A stretch of DNA of 64,000 nt from Procambarus clarkii (GCF_040958095.1 NC_091177.1:852501-916500); one strand, 5' to 3'. Shown: positions 35,337 to 46,284, counted from the stretch's first letter. A program made the numbers and translations. Notes: generated by a model from the sequence alone, not told the origin.

Positions 35337-35604
35337 CAGTGGTACCTCAGCTTATGAATTTAATCCGTTCCCAGAGACGGTTCGTAAGCCGAAAATGAAA
35401 AAACTGAAGCTAATTTTCCCATAAGAAATAATGTAAATTAATCCGTTCCACACTCCCCAAAAAATTAACTTCAAAGTAAATTTTATAACTAATTCACCCA
35501 AATCTTCAGTACTAAAGTATGTCCAAGTTATTGCTTACCTTTATTGATGACACTTATTGGCATATGGAAGACAGTAAGGAGGGTGGGGGGGGGGAGAAAG
35601 GTGT

Positions 35605-35708
35605 TAATGTTTAGAAGGAGAGTTCCCTTCCATTGTAACATCAGGCAGTGATGACTTCTCTGGGGTACACACACTGGCACGTATTGCCTGCATACCACTA
35701 GTACCTGC
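35605..35708 (-). pseudogene. Tigger transposase C-terminal end (beyond LINE insertion)
   Basis: The reverse strand continues the frame broken at the LINE: AGTSGMQAIRASVC, TPEKSSLPDVTMEGNSPSKH and a stop. Together with the segment at 42584-42908 it forms the usual acidic, Ser-rich tail of Tigger-type transposases. The DDE catalytic core is absent. Confidence 0.7.
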
Positions 35709-36249
35709 TTGTGGCTCACTGCCCCTCCCTGTTCAGCTCGTTGTTGCCATGAGGGGGGCTTGGTGGGACGGCTGTCGGAATGTGATGCTCCTTGGGACAG
35801 TCCCCTGTACTTTTGTAGCCTTGTGCTCCTGCTGCTATCCTCTAATTGTGCTGAACGACTTTTCCTTTTCCTTCTATTTCGTTTTTCTCCCCCCCTCTTC
35901 TCCAATCTGCTTGTCGTTTCCTGCCGACCTTTTGCTTGTTTTGGTTATTCTTTTGGACTTCTTCTATTTTGACGCCCGGGTGCTTGAAGAGGCATACTCT
36001 TGCACCCGTAGAACTGTAGTACCCAACATCGAGAGCGAGGGGAACCTTTTATTGTCAATCCTCGTTTCGTCACTGAACCCAATCTTGACTGACTGACGGT
36101 TCTTAAGGTGGCGTTTGTGGGGCGTATACTCACGACGCACCCCTAGGAGGCCCCAGCATGATCGGCGATAGCTTCTTGTTGGGTGTCCTGCCTCTAATTG
36201 TGGCTCCATGGTGGGTGTGGGGGCACATTCGTGAATGAATGTTTTTTTT

Positions 36250-38030
36250 TTCCGTACTTATGTCTATTTCTGTTCCTCCTTTACCTTCTGAGGCTCGTGG
36301 GGTGGGCGACCAAGCCCCCGAGTCGGTCCGTGTTGGAAGACCGGGCTCTGTAGCCTCCGCTGCATTGGGCACCCGACCTTGCTCCTCCTTTGGCCTTTCT
36401 GACTACTCTCCTTGGCCCCTGTCCCTCCTCTGTGGTTGGGTCGAGCCCCAAGCCCCCAGTGGTGACTACCTCGTTCCCTGGCACGGCTCAGTCTCTAGTT
36501 GTGACTACTGCGCCTTTTAACCCCCTCTCTCTCTGGGGGTTCTCAACGCCGTCCTCGACACGGCCGCACTCCCTCAATTCCTTCCCGTTCTGATGCCTAT
36601 CAAGCCTTGTTTGATCCCGCTTCGTAGGCCAAATACTTTGATCTCCTCCCTCTTGATTCTGCGCCTCCTAATGATTTCTCCCTTCATAGGCACCTTGTTG
36701 ATTCCGTAGATGCCTCTGTCACCTTCAATCCCACCCGTCTAGGTACACGTGTCATATCTGCTCCATCTCAGGATGCGGCCTCTCGCTTGGCTGCTTTATC
36801 CTGCCTTAGTGAGACCCCTGTTCGCGTCTCCAAGAACGCTCGGTTGAATACCAGTGTTGGCACTATTCTCCTTCCGCCCCATGTTGCGACCAGTGTTCGG
36901 AATCTGCAGGACTGCCACGATGATATTCAGCATATCCTTGAGGCCCAGGGCCATTCTGTCCTCCAGGTAGACACGTTTACTCGTCCCCCTCGTGGTTGTC
37001 GCCATCAGCCCCTTTGGGATGTGAAGATTACTTTTGATGATAGGACCCTTCCGCCTTCTGTCATTCTTGCTGGTGCCAGGTGCTCTGTCCAGGAGTACAT
37101 TCCCTCTCCTCGGCTCTGTAATAAGTGCTGGAGGTTTGGGCATGGTGTCCCCGCTGCTCTGGAACTGTCTCTCTGTCCTTTGTGTGGGGGCGAAGGTCAC
37201 TCTAAGTCGGAGTGCACTTCTTCCCAGGTTCCCTGCTTCAATTGCAGTGAGGCCCACCCTACCTTCTCCCGTGCATGTATACATTACAAGCTTGAGGCAG
37301 CCGTCCTCAACTTGAAGCACCGGGAGCGTTTATCTTTTCCTGAGGCGAGGCGCCAGGTTCACTGGCTCCTGCCTTATGCTAAAATCTCTTATGCTCACGT
37401 GTTGCGCTCTTCCTCTCCTCGTCCTTCCCACCTTCCTCAGACTCACAACCATTTCCGGGCCTTGGACCCTGATATGCCCACTGCCCCCTCCTCTGTTCCT
37501 TTGAGTTCTGCCCCAAAGGGTCCCCCTCCTGGTCCTCTGTCTGGGGTTCCCCTTCTTTCTGCCCGGTCTGTCATGTCTCCTGTGTCTTCTTCCTCGTCTC
37601 CCTCCGATCCTCCTTCCCATCCTTCTCAATCTATTGGCTCTCCCCACCACCTGTCAGTGGGGGCTGATGTCCATCGCTCTCCCAACGGCCGTCGTGTGTG
37701 TGCTCTCATTCAGCTTCTCCTGTTGAGACGCTGGAATCCGTTGCCCAGTACGTAGTTGCTGGGACACCTGTCTCTTTAAGTCAGAAGCGTAAGCCTGGCT
37801 CCTCTCCTTCCTCTTCCCCTGCGGGTAAGAAGGCTTCGCTTTCTTCCTCGGTCCCTACTTCTGACTCTCTCGCTCCTTCCCCTCCCATTTCAGTGGTTGC
37901 GCCCCCTGTTCCTGCTATGGAGGTTTCTTTGTCCCCCACTTCCCTCTCGGTTGCTGCCCTTGCTGAGCTGCACTCCCCTTTCTACTCCTTATCTTCTTCT
38001 CTCTTGATTCGCTCTGATGTTCCCTTTGTC
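36250..38030 (+). pseudogene. LINE ORF1 (Gag-like, three CCHC zinc knuckles)
   Basis: Frames joined by a stop near 36626 and a shift near 37700 encode a Pro/Ser-rich start, then an RRM-like stretch (CHDDIQHILEAQGHSVLQV, then WDVKITFD). Three knuckles follow near 37107-37290: CNKCWRFGHG, CPLCGGEGHSKSEC and CFNCSEAHPTFSRAC. The tail is Ser/Pro-rich (to about 38030). Such proteins bind element RNA. The first knuckle lacks its final cysteine, a sign of decay. Confidence 0.75.
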
Positions 38031-38123
38031 CCCTTACTTTTTCCTTCGCCTCTCCATTGTTCTGCTGCTCGTATCTTTGTGGGGAAATGGTACACAGTTT
38101 GTTCCATTTAACAAACGGAGCCT

Positions 38124-38600
38124 GTGCTCCTGCTGGGTGATTTCAATTTTCATCATTCCCTTTGGGGTGATGTTCTGACGAACACCCGGGGTCGCCTTCT
38201 TGAGCCGTTTATCCTCTCTTCTTCCCTGTCTCTTCTGAATTCTGGTGGGCCCACGCATTTGGACTCTCAGACTCACACCCTTTCCTGTCTTGATCTTTCT
38301 CTTTGCTCGTCTTCTCTTTGCTTAGATTTCACGTGGCAAGTTCTTGATGACCTCCATGGCAGTGACCATTTCCCCATCCTTGTTACCTTTTTCTCTTTTC
38401 ACCCTCCCCTCTCCTTCCCTAGGTGGCAGTTTGCTAAGGCGGACTGGAACCTATTTACCCTCAGTGCTGTTCTCTCTGACCTCTCTCTTCTGCCTCTCCC
38501 TCGCTTTCTCCTCCTTTTTCATGACACTGTCTTCGACGCTGCCCTCCGCTCTATTCCTCGCTATTCCTCTCGGGGTCCACGGAAGTGCGTTCCCTGATGG
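38124..38600 (+). pseudogene. LINE ORF2 endonuclease, C-terminal half
   Basis: It encodes LLLGDFNFHHSLWGD, then HTLSCLDLSLCSSSLCLDF and GSDHFPILVTF. These are the late motifs (GDFN and SDHxP) of the APE-type LINE endonuclease that nicks the target DNA. The N-terminal half with the catalytic Glu is missing. Its place is taken by a short junction near 38090-38123, so ORF1 runs almost directly into mid-endonuclease, indicating an internal deletion. Confidence 0.75.
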
Positions 38601-39489
38601 AATGCAGACTGTGCTCGGGCTGTCCGCTGTAAGCGTGCAGCCTGGAAGAGGCACCGCCGTCGGCAGACGGCTGATTCTTTTCTTTTCTTTCGGAAGGCGA
38701 GTGCGGTGGCCCCTCGGGCCATCCGTACGGCTAAACGTGAATGTTGGGCATCTTATGTCTCCTCCATTACGTCTGAAACTCCTCTGCCGCAGATCTGGAA
38801 GTGTATTCGCAAGATAGCGGGTAAGTTCGTTCCCGATGTTTCACCGGTCCTTCACCTCCATGGTACTCTTGTGGCGGACCCGTTGCAGGTCGCTACCAAA
38901 CTGGGTTCTCATTTTTCTTCTGTTAGCTCTGGTCTTCATCTTTCCCAATCTTTCCTTCTTCGTAAACCTGTCCTTGAATCTCGTCCTTTAGATTTCTGCA
39001 CTCGTCTTCGACTTCCCTATAACGATCCCTTCTCTCTCTCTGAACTTCGTTCTGCCCTGGTCCTCTGCAGTTCTACAGCGGCGGGTCCCGATGGCATTCA
39101 TTATGAGATGCTTCGCCATCTCCCTCCGTGCATGTCTCAGTACTGTCTCCACTCGATCATCCGGACTATATGGGAAGGACCCCCCAGCCAGATTATCACA
39201 TTTTTCAAATAATGGTACTTTTTCACCTACGAGTCCAAAAGTGACCATTTCCAACTATTTTTATACTACAAACAACATAATTTGAATTGCCTTGCCACAT
39301 ACAATTATTAAATATTCAACTAGAAACCTCAACTTACCTTGTTGGTGTTCGTCTTCTTGATTGATGCCACACATCTTGAAGTTAAAAATTCTTAACAATT
39401 TACATAACCTATACTAACACAACACTAAAATTAACACTTAAAATTACTGTACAGTTCATTAAGCTAAGTTAGTTTTGACTGCCAGCTGC

Positions 39490-39805
39490 TGAAGCCTCAC
39501 TTGTTGAGGGCATTTGGGTTGCCTGTGAGGCCTCACTTGTTGAAGGCGCTTGCTTGCACCTCACTTGTTGAAGCGCTTGCATGCCCTCACTTGTTGAAGG
39601 TGCTTGGCTTGCCTGTGACGCCTCACTTGTTAAAGGCGCTTGCTTGCGCCTCACTTGTTGAAAGCGCTTGGCTTGCCTGTGGCGCGTCACTTGTTGAAAG
39701 CGCTTGGCTTGCCTGTAATGCCTCACTTGTTGAAGGAGCTTGGCTTGCCTGTGGTGCCTCACTTGTTGAAGGCGCTTGGCTGCCTGTGACGCCTCACTGG
39801 TTGAA
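39490..39805. repeat. ~36-bp tandem array inside the pogo-like element
   Basis: Nine units with cctcacttgttgaaggcgct, followed or not by tggcttgcctgtga, give long (36 bp) and short (about 27 bp) forms. The array is derived from sequence just downstream of the transposase start (gcctcactggttga at 39790). One reverse frame reads RQAKRFQQV repeats. Confidence 0.85.
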
Positions 39806-39809
39806 CAAC

Positions 39810-40150
39810 ACGTAACTTGTCTTTAATTGCTAGGACAATCTTCTTCCTCTTAACACTTCCAGAACGATTGATGCTGCTACCAGACATATTCTTGGCCAAA
39901 AATGTTCAAAATTACTATGAAAATTAAGAAAGTTATTTAAAAAAATATTTCACTAATGGCGCAACACTGTGAGGCCGCACTGGTTGAGGTGTATAACAGT
40001 AACTTGTCTTTTATTGTTAGGACAACTTTCTTCCTCTTAACACCTCCAGAACGATTGATGCTGCTACCAGACATAGTCTTGGCCAAAAATGTTCAAAGTT
40101 ACTATGAAAATAAAAAAGTTATTTAAAAAAATATTTCACTAATGGCGCAG
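39810..40150 (-). repeat. 187-bp tandem duplication carrying the transposase start codon
   Basis: Two similar blocks share taacttgtctttaattgcta / taacttgtcttttattgtta, ccagaacgattgatgctgct and gttatttaaaaaaatatttc. Start codons of the reverse-strand MSGSSINRSG peptide lie at 39887 and 40074. Confidence 0.85.
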
Positions 40151-41269
40151 CACTGTGTATAACACGAGGGACGGACGCACATGGGTTGACCAGTGTTGGA
40201 CGGGTCCACTTGGGGTGGGGCAGCTATAGCGCGTTACGTAGGCCGCCAGAAGGAAAAAAATTCACAATATTTTTGAAGGAAACTTCAGCCTGTGCACAAT
40301 GCTTTTAGGAAACTTAATATTAAATTTGTTATTACATAATTACTAGTACTTATTTCATTTGTTTTTGGCTATGATTAATTGTTCTAAAATTAATGGTAAT
40401 TCCTGTACCCAGGTGGTCCCTCCTGATGCACCCCTCCCACCCTCCCAACACCACCCACCCACCCCACTCCCCTCCTCCACCATGCGTCTAGAGCCACAGA
40501 CGGGATTAATACGGTATGGCCATATTTTCATCCGGCCAAACCAGCTTTTATCCGGTTCCTGTGGCCATTTTGGTCGGATATTGTGATAACTTTATCCGAT
40601 CACGATTTTGGCCGTATAAGGGCGTTTTCCGGATGTTTGAATCCCGGATAATCGCGGGCTTACAGTATTTACTGAGTCTGTATAATCGGATCTGGGAGTC
40701 GTCGTCAGTCCCAGAGGACTGGCTCGATGCCATTGTCCTCCCTGTTCGCAAACCAGGGTCTCTGGGAACATCCCCTAAGGACTTTTGCCCTATTGCCCTC
40801 ACAAGTTGTGTCTGCAAACTCTTTGAACGTATGGTTAACGTTCGTCTGATGTGGTTCGTGGAACACCATCACCTCCTCTCCCCTTCTCAATTTGGTTTCC
40901 AGAAGTGCCACAGCAAAACAGATGTCTTCTCATCTCTCCAGGACCGCCGTGATTGCTACTGTCTTCGCTATCTTGCTCGGTCCTTGCAACATCCTTCCTC
41001 TCGCCTCTGTCGTGCTTTTACATTTACCCCTCCTGCGGTTCCTGTTCCTCTTCACCACCTCCCTCTTTCTGTCCGGTTATCTCGCTTACAGGATTCTCTT
41101 TCCGTTCATATCATATTCGAAATCTCAAGATTTCTAATATTTCTCCTCGTGTTGTTCCTTCTTTGCCCCTGTGGAGAGTCCCCTTTCCGCAGTTTTGTAC
41201 ATCCTTGACCCCACATCACTAAAGCTTATACCCCTCCTACGGTTCTAAAACGCCTTTTCCTTGAGCACT

Positions 41270-41791
41270 TTTCTTTTCACTCCCGCTCCGTTTCCGTCTT
41301 CACCAATGGGTCTAAATCTGCGGACGGTGTTGGTTACTCTGTTGCTTTCCTGATTGCACTTATATGTGTCGCTTACCTCCGGAGACTAGCATCTTCACAG
41401 CGAAGCTTTATGCTATTCTCTATACTCTTTGTCTCCTGCTTTCTCATTATCAATCGTCCTTTGTAGTTGTTAACTCTCATAGTGCCCTCATGGCTCTCGG
41501 GTCATTTAATCCGGTTCATCCAGTGGTTGTCGAGATCCAGCATTGGCTGTTTGTTGTTCACAGTAGATTTAAGTCGGTTGAGTTTTGTTGGGTTCCCAGC
41601 CATATTGGTGTCTCTTTAAATGAGCGTGCGGATGCTGCCGCCAGGGAAGCTGTCCGCTCTTGTCCCATCTCTCGTAAAGGTATTCCTTATTCCAACTTTT
41701 ACCCGGTTATCCATTCCTCCATCCTTACCCGTTGGCAGGCTTGTTGGTCGTCTGTTACTGGTAACAAACTACGTACTCTTAAAAGTTGTGT
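41270..41791 (+). pseudogene. LINE RNase H with three acidic residues replaced
   Basis: Across one frame change (near 41360) it encodes SVSVFTNGSKSADGVGYSVA, then TSIFTAKLYAI, VVNSHSALMAL and CWVPSHIGVSLNERADAAAR. The expected TDGS, AE-L and TDS motifs read TNGS, AK-L and VNS, so three of four acidic positions are lost, each by a G-to-A type change. Only the last Asp (ERAD) remains. The frame continues to the edge of the palindromic MITE and resumes at 42177. Confidence 0.75.
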
Positions 41792-41798
41792 GTCCTCG

Positions 41799-42169
41799 CA
41801 ACCCGTTCTCGCAAATTCGTAAAGTCAATAATGACTTATTAACTACGTGCATAGGTGATATACTAAACATAATAGATAACCTTGAAAAGATTCATAGAAA
41901 ACACCGACCTTACCTAACCTTGTTAGTATCTTAAGATAAGCATCTTATTGCTTCGTAATTACAATTATTACTTAACCTATACCTATTATAGGTTAGGTAA
42001 TACTTGTAATTACGAAGCAATAAGATGCTTATCTTAAGATACTAACAAGGTTAGGTAAGGTCGGTGTTTTCTATGAATCTTTTTAAGGGTATCTATTATG
42101 TTAAGTATGTCACCTATGCACATATTTAATAAGTCAATATTGACTTATTAAATTTGCGAGAACGGGTTG
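41799..42169. mobile_element. 371-bp palindromic MITE with 7-bp target duplication
   Basis: GTCCTCG lies directly on both sides (41792-41798 and 42170-42176). The ends are CAACCCGTTCTCGCAAATT and its complement. Almost the entire element is two arms of about 170 bp, nearly perfect reverse complements, meeting at a short centre near 41985 (cctatacctattatagg). It contains a taggttaggtaa stretch on each arm. Superfamily is uncertain: a 7- or 8-bp duplication suggests hAT- or P-like. Confidence 0.85.
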
Positions 42170-42176
42170 GTCCTCG

Positions 42177-42491
42177 TGGCCGTCCTCCTACCACCGTAAC
42201 CGGCAATGGGAAACGACTCTGGCGAGGTTGCGTATTGGCCATACTCGCTTAACTCATGGTCACTTGATGGAGCGCCGCCCTGCTCCTTATTGTCCTAATT
42301 GCATTGTCCCTCTTACGGTCGTGCATATCCTTGTTGAATGTTCTGACTTCCGGGACGAGCGTGTGTCTTGTTTTCTGACCGTCCCCTGCGGTCGCATGTC
42401 TCTTGATTGTATTCTTGGTGACTCGGATAATTTTGATATCGTTTGCCTTAAGCGTTTTTGTTCTCGTATTGGCATCCTTGGTGATATTTAG
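42177..42491 (+). pseudogene. LINE ORF2 C-terminal cysteine/histidine region
   Basis: Picking up the frame after the MITE, it reads ARLRIGHTRLTHGHLMERR, then YCPNC, TVVHILVECSDF and a final LKRFCSRIGILGDI with a stop at 42489. The C-x2-C...H...C pattern is the usual tail of jockey/I-type LINE ORF2. The 3' untranslated part ends at the target duplication. Confidence 0.75.
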
Positions 42492-42583
42492 CGCCCTCTG
42501 ATTATCCCGCACATTTGATGGTGCTACATAGTCTTCCAGGTTTGGTGCCTTCTTTTGATAATTACTTATTTGTGGCTCACTGC

Positions 42584-42908
42584 TTGATTTTCTCACTAAA
42601 AATTTATCCATAGAGGATTGTTTTTCCCTTCGTTGTAACACTTGTCTGTAGTGAGGCATCACAGTGTCATTAAAAAGGTTCATGCCATAGCCTACTACAG
42701 TTTGCTCTGGGTGAGTCGTTTCAACAAAAGTTTGCATTTCTTCCCACAGTCTACACCATTTCCTAATTGATGAGGAAGGGACATTCTGTACTGCCTCCTC
42801 CTTCCCTGAAGACATTTCCTCAGCTGCCTCTTGTTGCTGCTCCTTGTGGTCATTCTCACATGTGTTTTCTTGGCTTGAACCTTACCACTGGCTTTCTTGG
42901 GACCCATG
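42584..42908 (-). pseudogene. Tigger transposase N-terminus fused to C-terminal region
   Basis: The reverse strand begins MGPKKASGKVQAKK at 42908. After a frame change it gives EEMSSGKEEAVQN, IRKWCRLWEEMQTFVE, QTVVGYGMNLFNDTVMPHYR and MDKFLVRKSSSEPQ, stopping at the LINE junction. The HPEQTVVGYGMNLFND region is characteristic of the end of Tigger/jerky transposases. The helix-turn-helix DNA-binding and DDE domains that should lie in between are missing, so this was a deletion derivative before the LINE arrived. Confidence 0.75.
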
Positions 42909-43182
42909 GCGAGATATATAATAATAACTTTGTTCAAATACCCAAAAATAAAAAAAAATAAAACTGAAATTCTTTACAAAGAATTCAGGCGCGATTGTCA
43001 CTAGGCTCTGGTAAACTTAGGCGCGGTTGCCGTACCCCCACGCTCTAGGTCGGCCATACGCGTATCAACAAACTTTGTTTCCTGTGGCAAAGTTCGTAAC
43101 CCAATTCGGATTTTACGAAGAAATTGGGCTCGTAAACCAAAAAGTTTGTAAAGAGGGGCATTCGTAAGCTGAGGTGTCACTG

Positions 43183-43309
43183 TACTTGATACATCATGTA
43201 ATTATGGTATACTTAAACTATAAATATATATGCATTTGTGTCAATTGTCAAATTGTATAGTTTGATAAGAAATTCCAAAATTTAAATTATTATCCACCAT
43301 ATTAACCAC
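43183..43309. other. Short AT-rich spacer
   Basis: Sequence between the Tigger end and the next repeat. No feature is seen. Confidence 0.5.
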
Positions 43310-44780
43310 AAGGTTTTTTTTCTGGGAGAGCTTCATCTCTGTGGCTCAGTGAGCTAGCTGCCTGGAGACTCCTAGCCTAACATTTCCCACCAGGCCTTAG
43401 TGGGTCATATGCACCTTCCGCACACCAGAAGCAGAATCTGGTCCACTCATTAGAGGCAAAATGGAGTCTGGAGATACTAGATCAAACTAAGCCAAAATAA
43501 AAATAAAAGTCACCAGAGAGATAGAGCACCCCAAAACAAGCAACTACATAAGGAAATATTAGGAAATCTGTTAATTGTGTGCACACATGTTAGCCTGTCA
43601 TACTGCTAGTTACACTCCCTAACCACAAGATGGCACCTCCTTGATTCCAGCCATCCAGTCATACACTGCAACAAGTGTATGACTATTTCAGTTATAAATT
43701 TGTTGCAGTTCATACAGTAACAACTCATATTCTCTGGTCTTCCAATTTTTGTGTTCACCACAGCTGCATGTTGCCAGCATTATCTATCTAGTTATCCCTG
43801 GCATTGTTCCTGCCCAGTCAGGATTTTCTTCCTGGGGTTTTGGGTATCTGCCCCCTTTGAGGCTACCTCCTTTTAAAGGGGGGGGGGGCTTATCCTGGGT
43901 AGTGGGTTGGTTTGGCATTTGTTCAGTGAGCTTTCCCTTCTACCTTGTTTCATAGTTGATCTTTCCAGTTGGTGCTAGCAAGTTCCACAGGTCTCATGTG
44001 ATTTTGGAATTGGCATGGACCTTCCATCCAGGCCAGCTCCTGCAGTGTGCAGGTTTTCTGGATGCTATGCAATCTACTGCCATCTGTACGGGGGTTCAGG
44101 TTGTAAGTCTTATGGTGTTGTGTCTGCAACTTTCTTCTTGGCTGTAGTATGAGGCTGCATAGCTGTCCTTTTCCCATTTTCTGTCTCCATCACCTATCTT
44201 CTGTGTTAGTTGCTGATATGTTCTTTTTGTAATGGCTTCAGTTGATTGACATCTCATAATTGTTATTGTACTGTCTCCTCTTAATGGTCAGCCTTGGTGG
44301 AGCTGCTTTTATTGGCTTTTGTGTAGATGTGGAGAGCAGCACCATTTCATGTCAGAATGTGATGTACTATTGAAGAGGACAAGTTGCATTCGTGGGCTAT
44401 GTCCAGTGTTCTCACAGACAGTCTTTCTTGATTTTGTCCCATTTCCACAGGGTGGACTGTCAACAACTTGTCCTTCCATTGGTTCTACAAGATGTTTGGT
44501 CACCCTTATGTGGACCTCTTCACATCAGCTTGGAATTGACAGCTTCCAAACTACATAGCTCCATTTCTTGATCACAGGGTGTTGGTTTTTTCTTCATCCT
44601 CTGTTCTTAGTCAACCCGTCGATCTGTGATACCCTTTTTAAAGCTCTGATCTTGTAAGCCCTTGCTTCCAGTTGTAGGGTTCGGGAGTGCTCATGCTCTC
44701 CTCCATAAGTGGGGGGTTTTGTTTATTTTTTCAGGCTTCTCTTGTTTTCTGGCAGTTAAAATAATGAGGCAGTTGGCCCC
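43310..44780 (+). mobile_element. Old DIRS-like retroelement copy
   Basis: It starts with ttttctgggagagcttcatc, a decayed version of the family terminus (ttttctggggggaacctcatc at 55312). Internally, near 44470-44545, reading FHWFYKMFGHPYVDLFTSAW followed by LPNYIAPFLD matches the RNase H-side block LPDVDIFASAWSQRLPFYVV of the copy at 49.6 kb. Heavily mutated with a stop inside that block. The right edge is uncertain. Confidence 0.55.
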
Positions 44781-44864
44781 CTGAGGAGTCCTTTTTATTT
44801 TTGTTTCTTAGTTCATTCAACTGTGAGTGCATCATTTGTTGCATCCAGTTATGGCAGTTTGTTA

Positions 44865-45404
44865 TAGTCAGCCATGTGCTTTCTGAACTCCTCGGGACTG
44901 AGACTGAATGGATAACCTGTTGTGCTCGGATAAGAGATTCATCATCCTGAACAGCTAGGGAAAAATAAGTAAAAAATTTTGTTGCAAAAATTCGACAGTG
45001 TTTTGTTTGTTCTCACCAATATGAGAAGTTCTGATATGCATGTTAACTTCAAGATTATAGTTGATGAAACATTGTTATTTAGATAGAAAGGTGGTGGTGG
45101 GTGATGATAGTGTTAGGTTGACTGAAGTGGAAATTAATGATGACAGGTAACCTCAGCAGACTGCCTTTCACCATGTACCTAATGTTATGGCAGAGTTTAA
45201 AGCTTCTGAGCAATCCATTAGTGTATGAACACTGTTCAAGTGGCACTGCATACGGCCACTGTGCAAACTAATTCCATTTTTATTTCACACTTTTATTTGG
45301 AATGCCTGCCCCACCAGTTATCCAAACTATTTCGTCTGAACTATCCCAAATCGGATAATAGGAATTCTCAGAAAAAAGGCATTCGTAAAGCACATGGCTG
45401 ACTG
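44865..45404. mobile_element. Tigger-like MITE (540 bp)
   Basis: The ends are tagtcagccatgtgctttct (first C changed to T) and the complement of cagtcagccatgtgctttac, flanked by TA at 44863-44864 and 45405-45406. It contains cggataa/ttatccg motifs. No transposase frame. Confidence 0.75.
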
Positions 45405-45790
45405 TATAACCTGTGCAACACCTAGACTGCTATGGGGGTTGTGTTGAATGTAGTAAAATGCCATTTTTTGATTGGTCCCCTGTGGTGGCTTCTTGCTTCT
45501 GCTCTTCCTTTTTCAGGAGCTTCAGGGGTCGTCTTGAGGCAGTGCATGTCTGAAGTGTCTAGATGGTTGTACTCCGGAATTGCTGTTTGGTGGTGGGAGA
45601 GTGTAACTACATAACTAATGGTGTGAGTGGCTGATGAGTGTGTACATATTTAACAGGATTACCCATGCTTCTCCATGCAGTTGTTTGTTTTGGAATGCTC
45701 TACCTTTCTGATGACTGTTTCCTCTTGACTTGGGTTGATATACTATGACCAGACCCCTCTTAGCTTCTAATGAGGGGACTCACCAGAAAG
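45405..45790. other. No gene recognised
   Basis: Spacer between a MITE and the DIRS-like cluster. It includes gggggttgtgttgaatgtagtaaaatgccattttttgattgg near 45436, an old terminal motif of the DIRS-like family. Nothing coding. Confidence 0.5.
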
Positions 45791-46281
45791 ACTCGCTTCA
45801 TTACATTCACTGCTGTTTCTGGGGGGAGCCTCGTCGGCTCCCCGGAGCTATCCAGGCTGATATTGCTAATTTTAGACTTTGGCATCAGTCAGTGTGAATG
45901 GAGTTCTTAGGCCTACCGGGGATTATGAGCCAGAACCTGGCCCCCCTCAGAGAGGTACGAGGAGCAATGGCCTATAGAAACACCCATGTGGTTGGAAGCA
46001 TTCTATGTCTGCCATCGACTGGGTCAGGCACCCAGAAAGGTAAGCATCCTGAAACAAACCTTAACCAATTTCTGGTTAAGAAATTGCTACTGAGGGCCGA
46101 GCTAGTGGACAGAACTCCCCAAACAAATACGAGCAAACGAGCATGACATCACCACGTTGCCACGCTGTCTGTGCAGCTTCCCCCCTCCCCGGGAGGGAAA
46201 GGGGGAAGCTCCAGACCCCTCAAACCCGACAAGAAAATGTATATATGCTGGTTAGCATTGTAAATGTGTGGCCACGTCTGT

Positions 46282-46284
<3 letters not shown>

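Larger units (their letters stand above)
39143..40665 (-). mobile_element. Pogo/jerky-like DNA element inserted in the LINE RT (1,523 bp)
   Basis: TA lies on both sides (39141-39142 and 40666-40667). The left end is CTGTCTCCACTCGATCATCC and the right end is the complement of CTGTAAGCCCGCGATTATCC, both containing a CGAT-ATCCGG core. The reverse strand encodes a transposase start (MSGSSINRSGSVKRKK) twice, at 39887 and 40074, through a 187-bp tandem duplication. No DDE domain, so it is a non-autonomous derivative. A 36-bp array (39490-39800) fills much of it. Confidence 0.8.
38700..41000 (+). pseudogene. LINE ORF2 reverse transcriptase, interrupted
   Basis: The 5' part (38706-39142) has AIRTAKRECWASYVSSI, then STAAGPDGIHYEMLRHLPPC. 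After a 1,523-bp insertion it continues at 40668 with LLSLYNRIWESSSVPEDWLD, AIVLPVRKPG, FCPIALTSCVCKLFERM and LLSPSQFGFQKCHSKTDV. Excising 39143-40665 plus one TA rejoins the frame exactly. Beyond about 40960 the palm with the FADD box is gone and the sequence jumps toward the region before RNase H. Confidence 0.8.
35723..42569 (+). mobile_element. Jockey-like LINE inserted in the Tigger element
   Basis: A 14-bp target duplication TTGTGGCTCACTGC lies at 35709-35722 and 42570-42583. In order: a 5' region, ORF1 with three zinc knuckles (36250-38030), the endonuclease end (38124-38390), RT (38700-39140 and 40668-41000), RNase H (41290-41660), and a C-terminal CCHC-type tail (42240-42491). Removing the pogo-like insertion (39143-40665) and the palindromic MITE (41799-42169) leaves about 4.9 kb. 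Frameshifts, a missing endonuclease N-terminus and loss of the RT palm make it inactive. Confidence 0.85.
35337..43182 (-). mobile_element. Tigger-like DNA transposon hosting nested insertions
   Basis: The left end is CAGTGGTACCTCAGCTTATG and the right end is the complement of CAGTGACACCTCAGCTTACG. TA follows the right end, and CA stands where the left TA should be. The transposase remnant reads on the reverse strand (42908-42584, continuing at 35708-35605), with everything between the N-terminal 14 residues and the C-terminal tail deleted. Of the 7.8 kb, about 6.86 kb is a younger LINE plus its own insertions, so the element itself is only about 1 kb. Confidence 0.85.
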
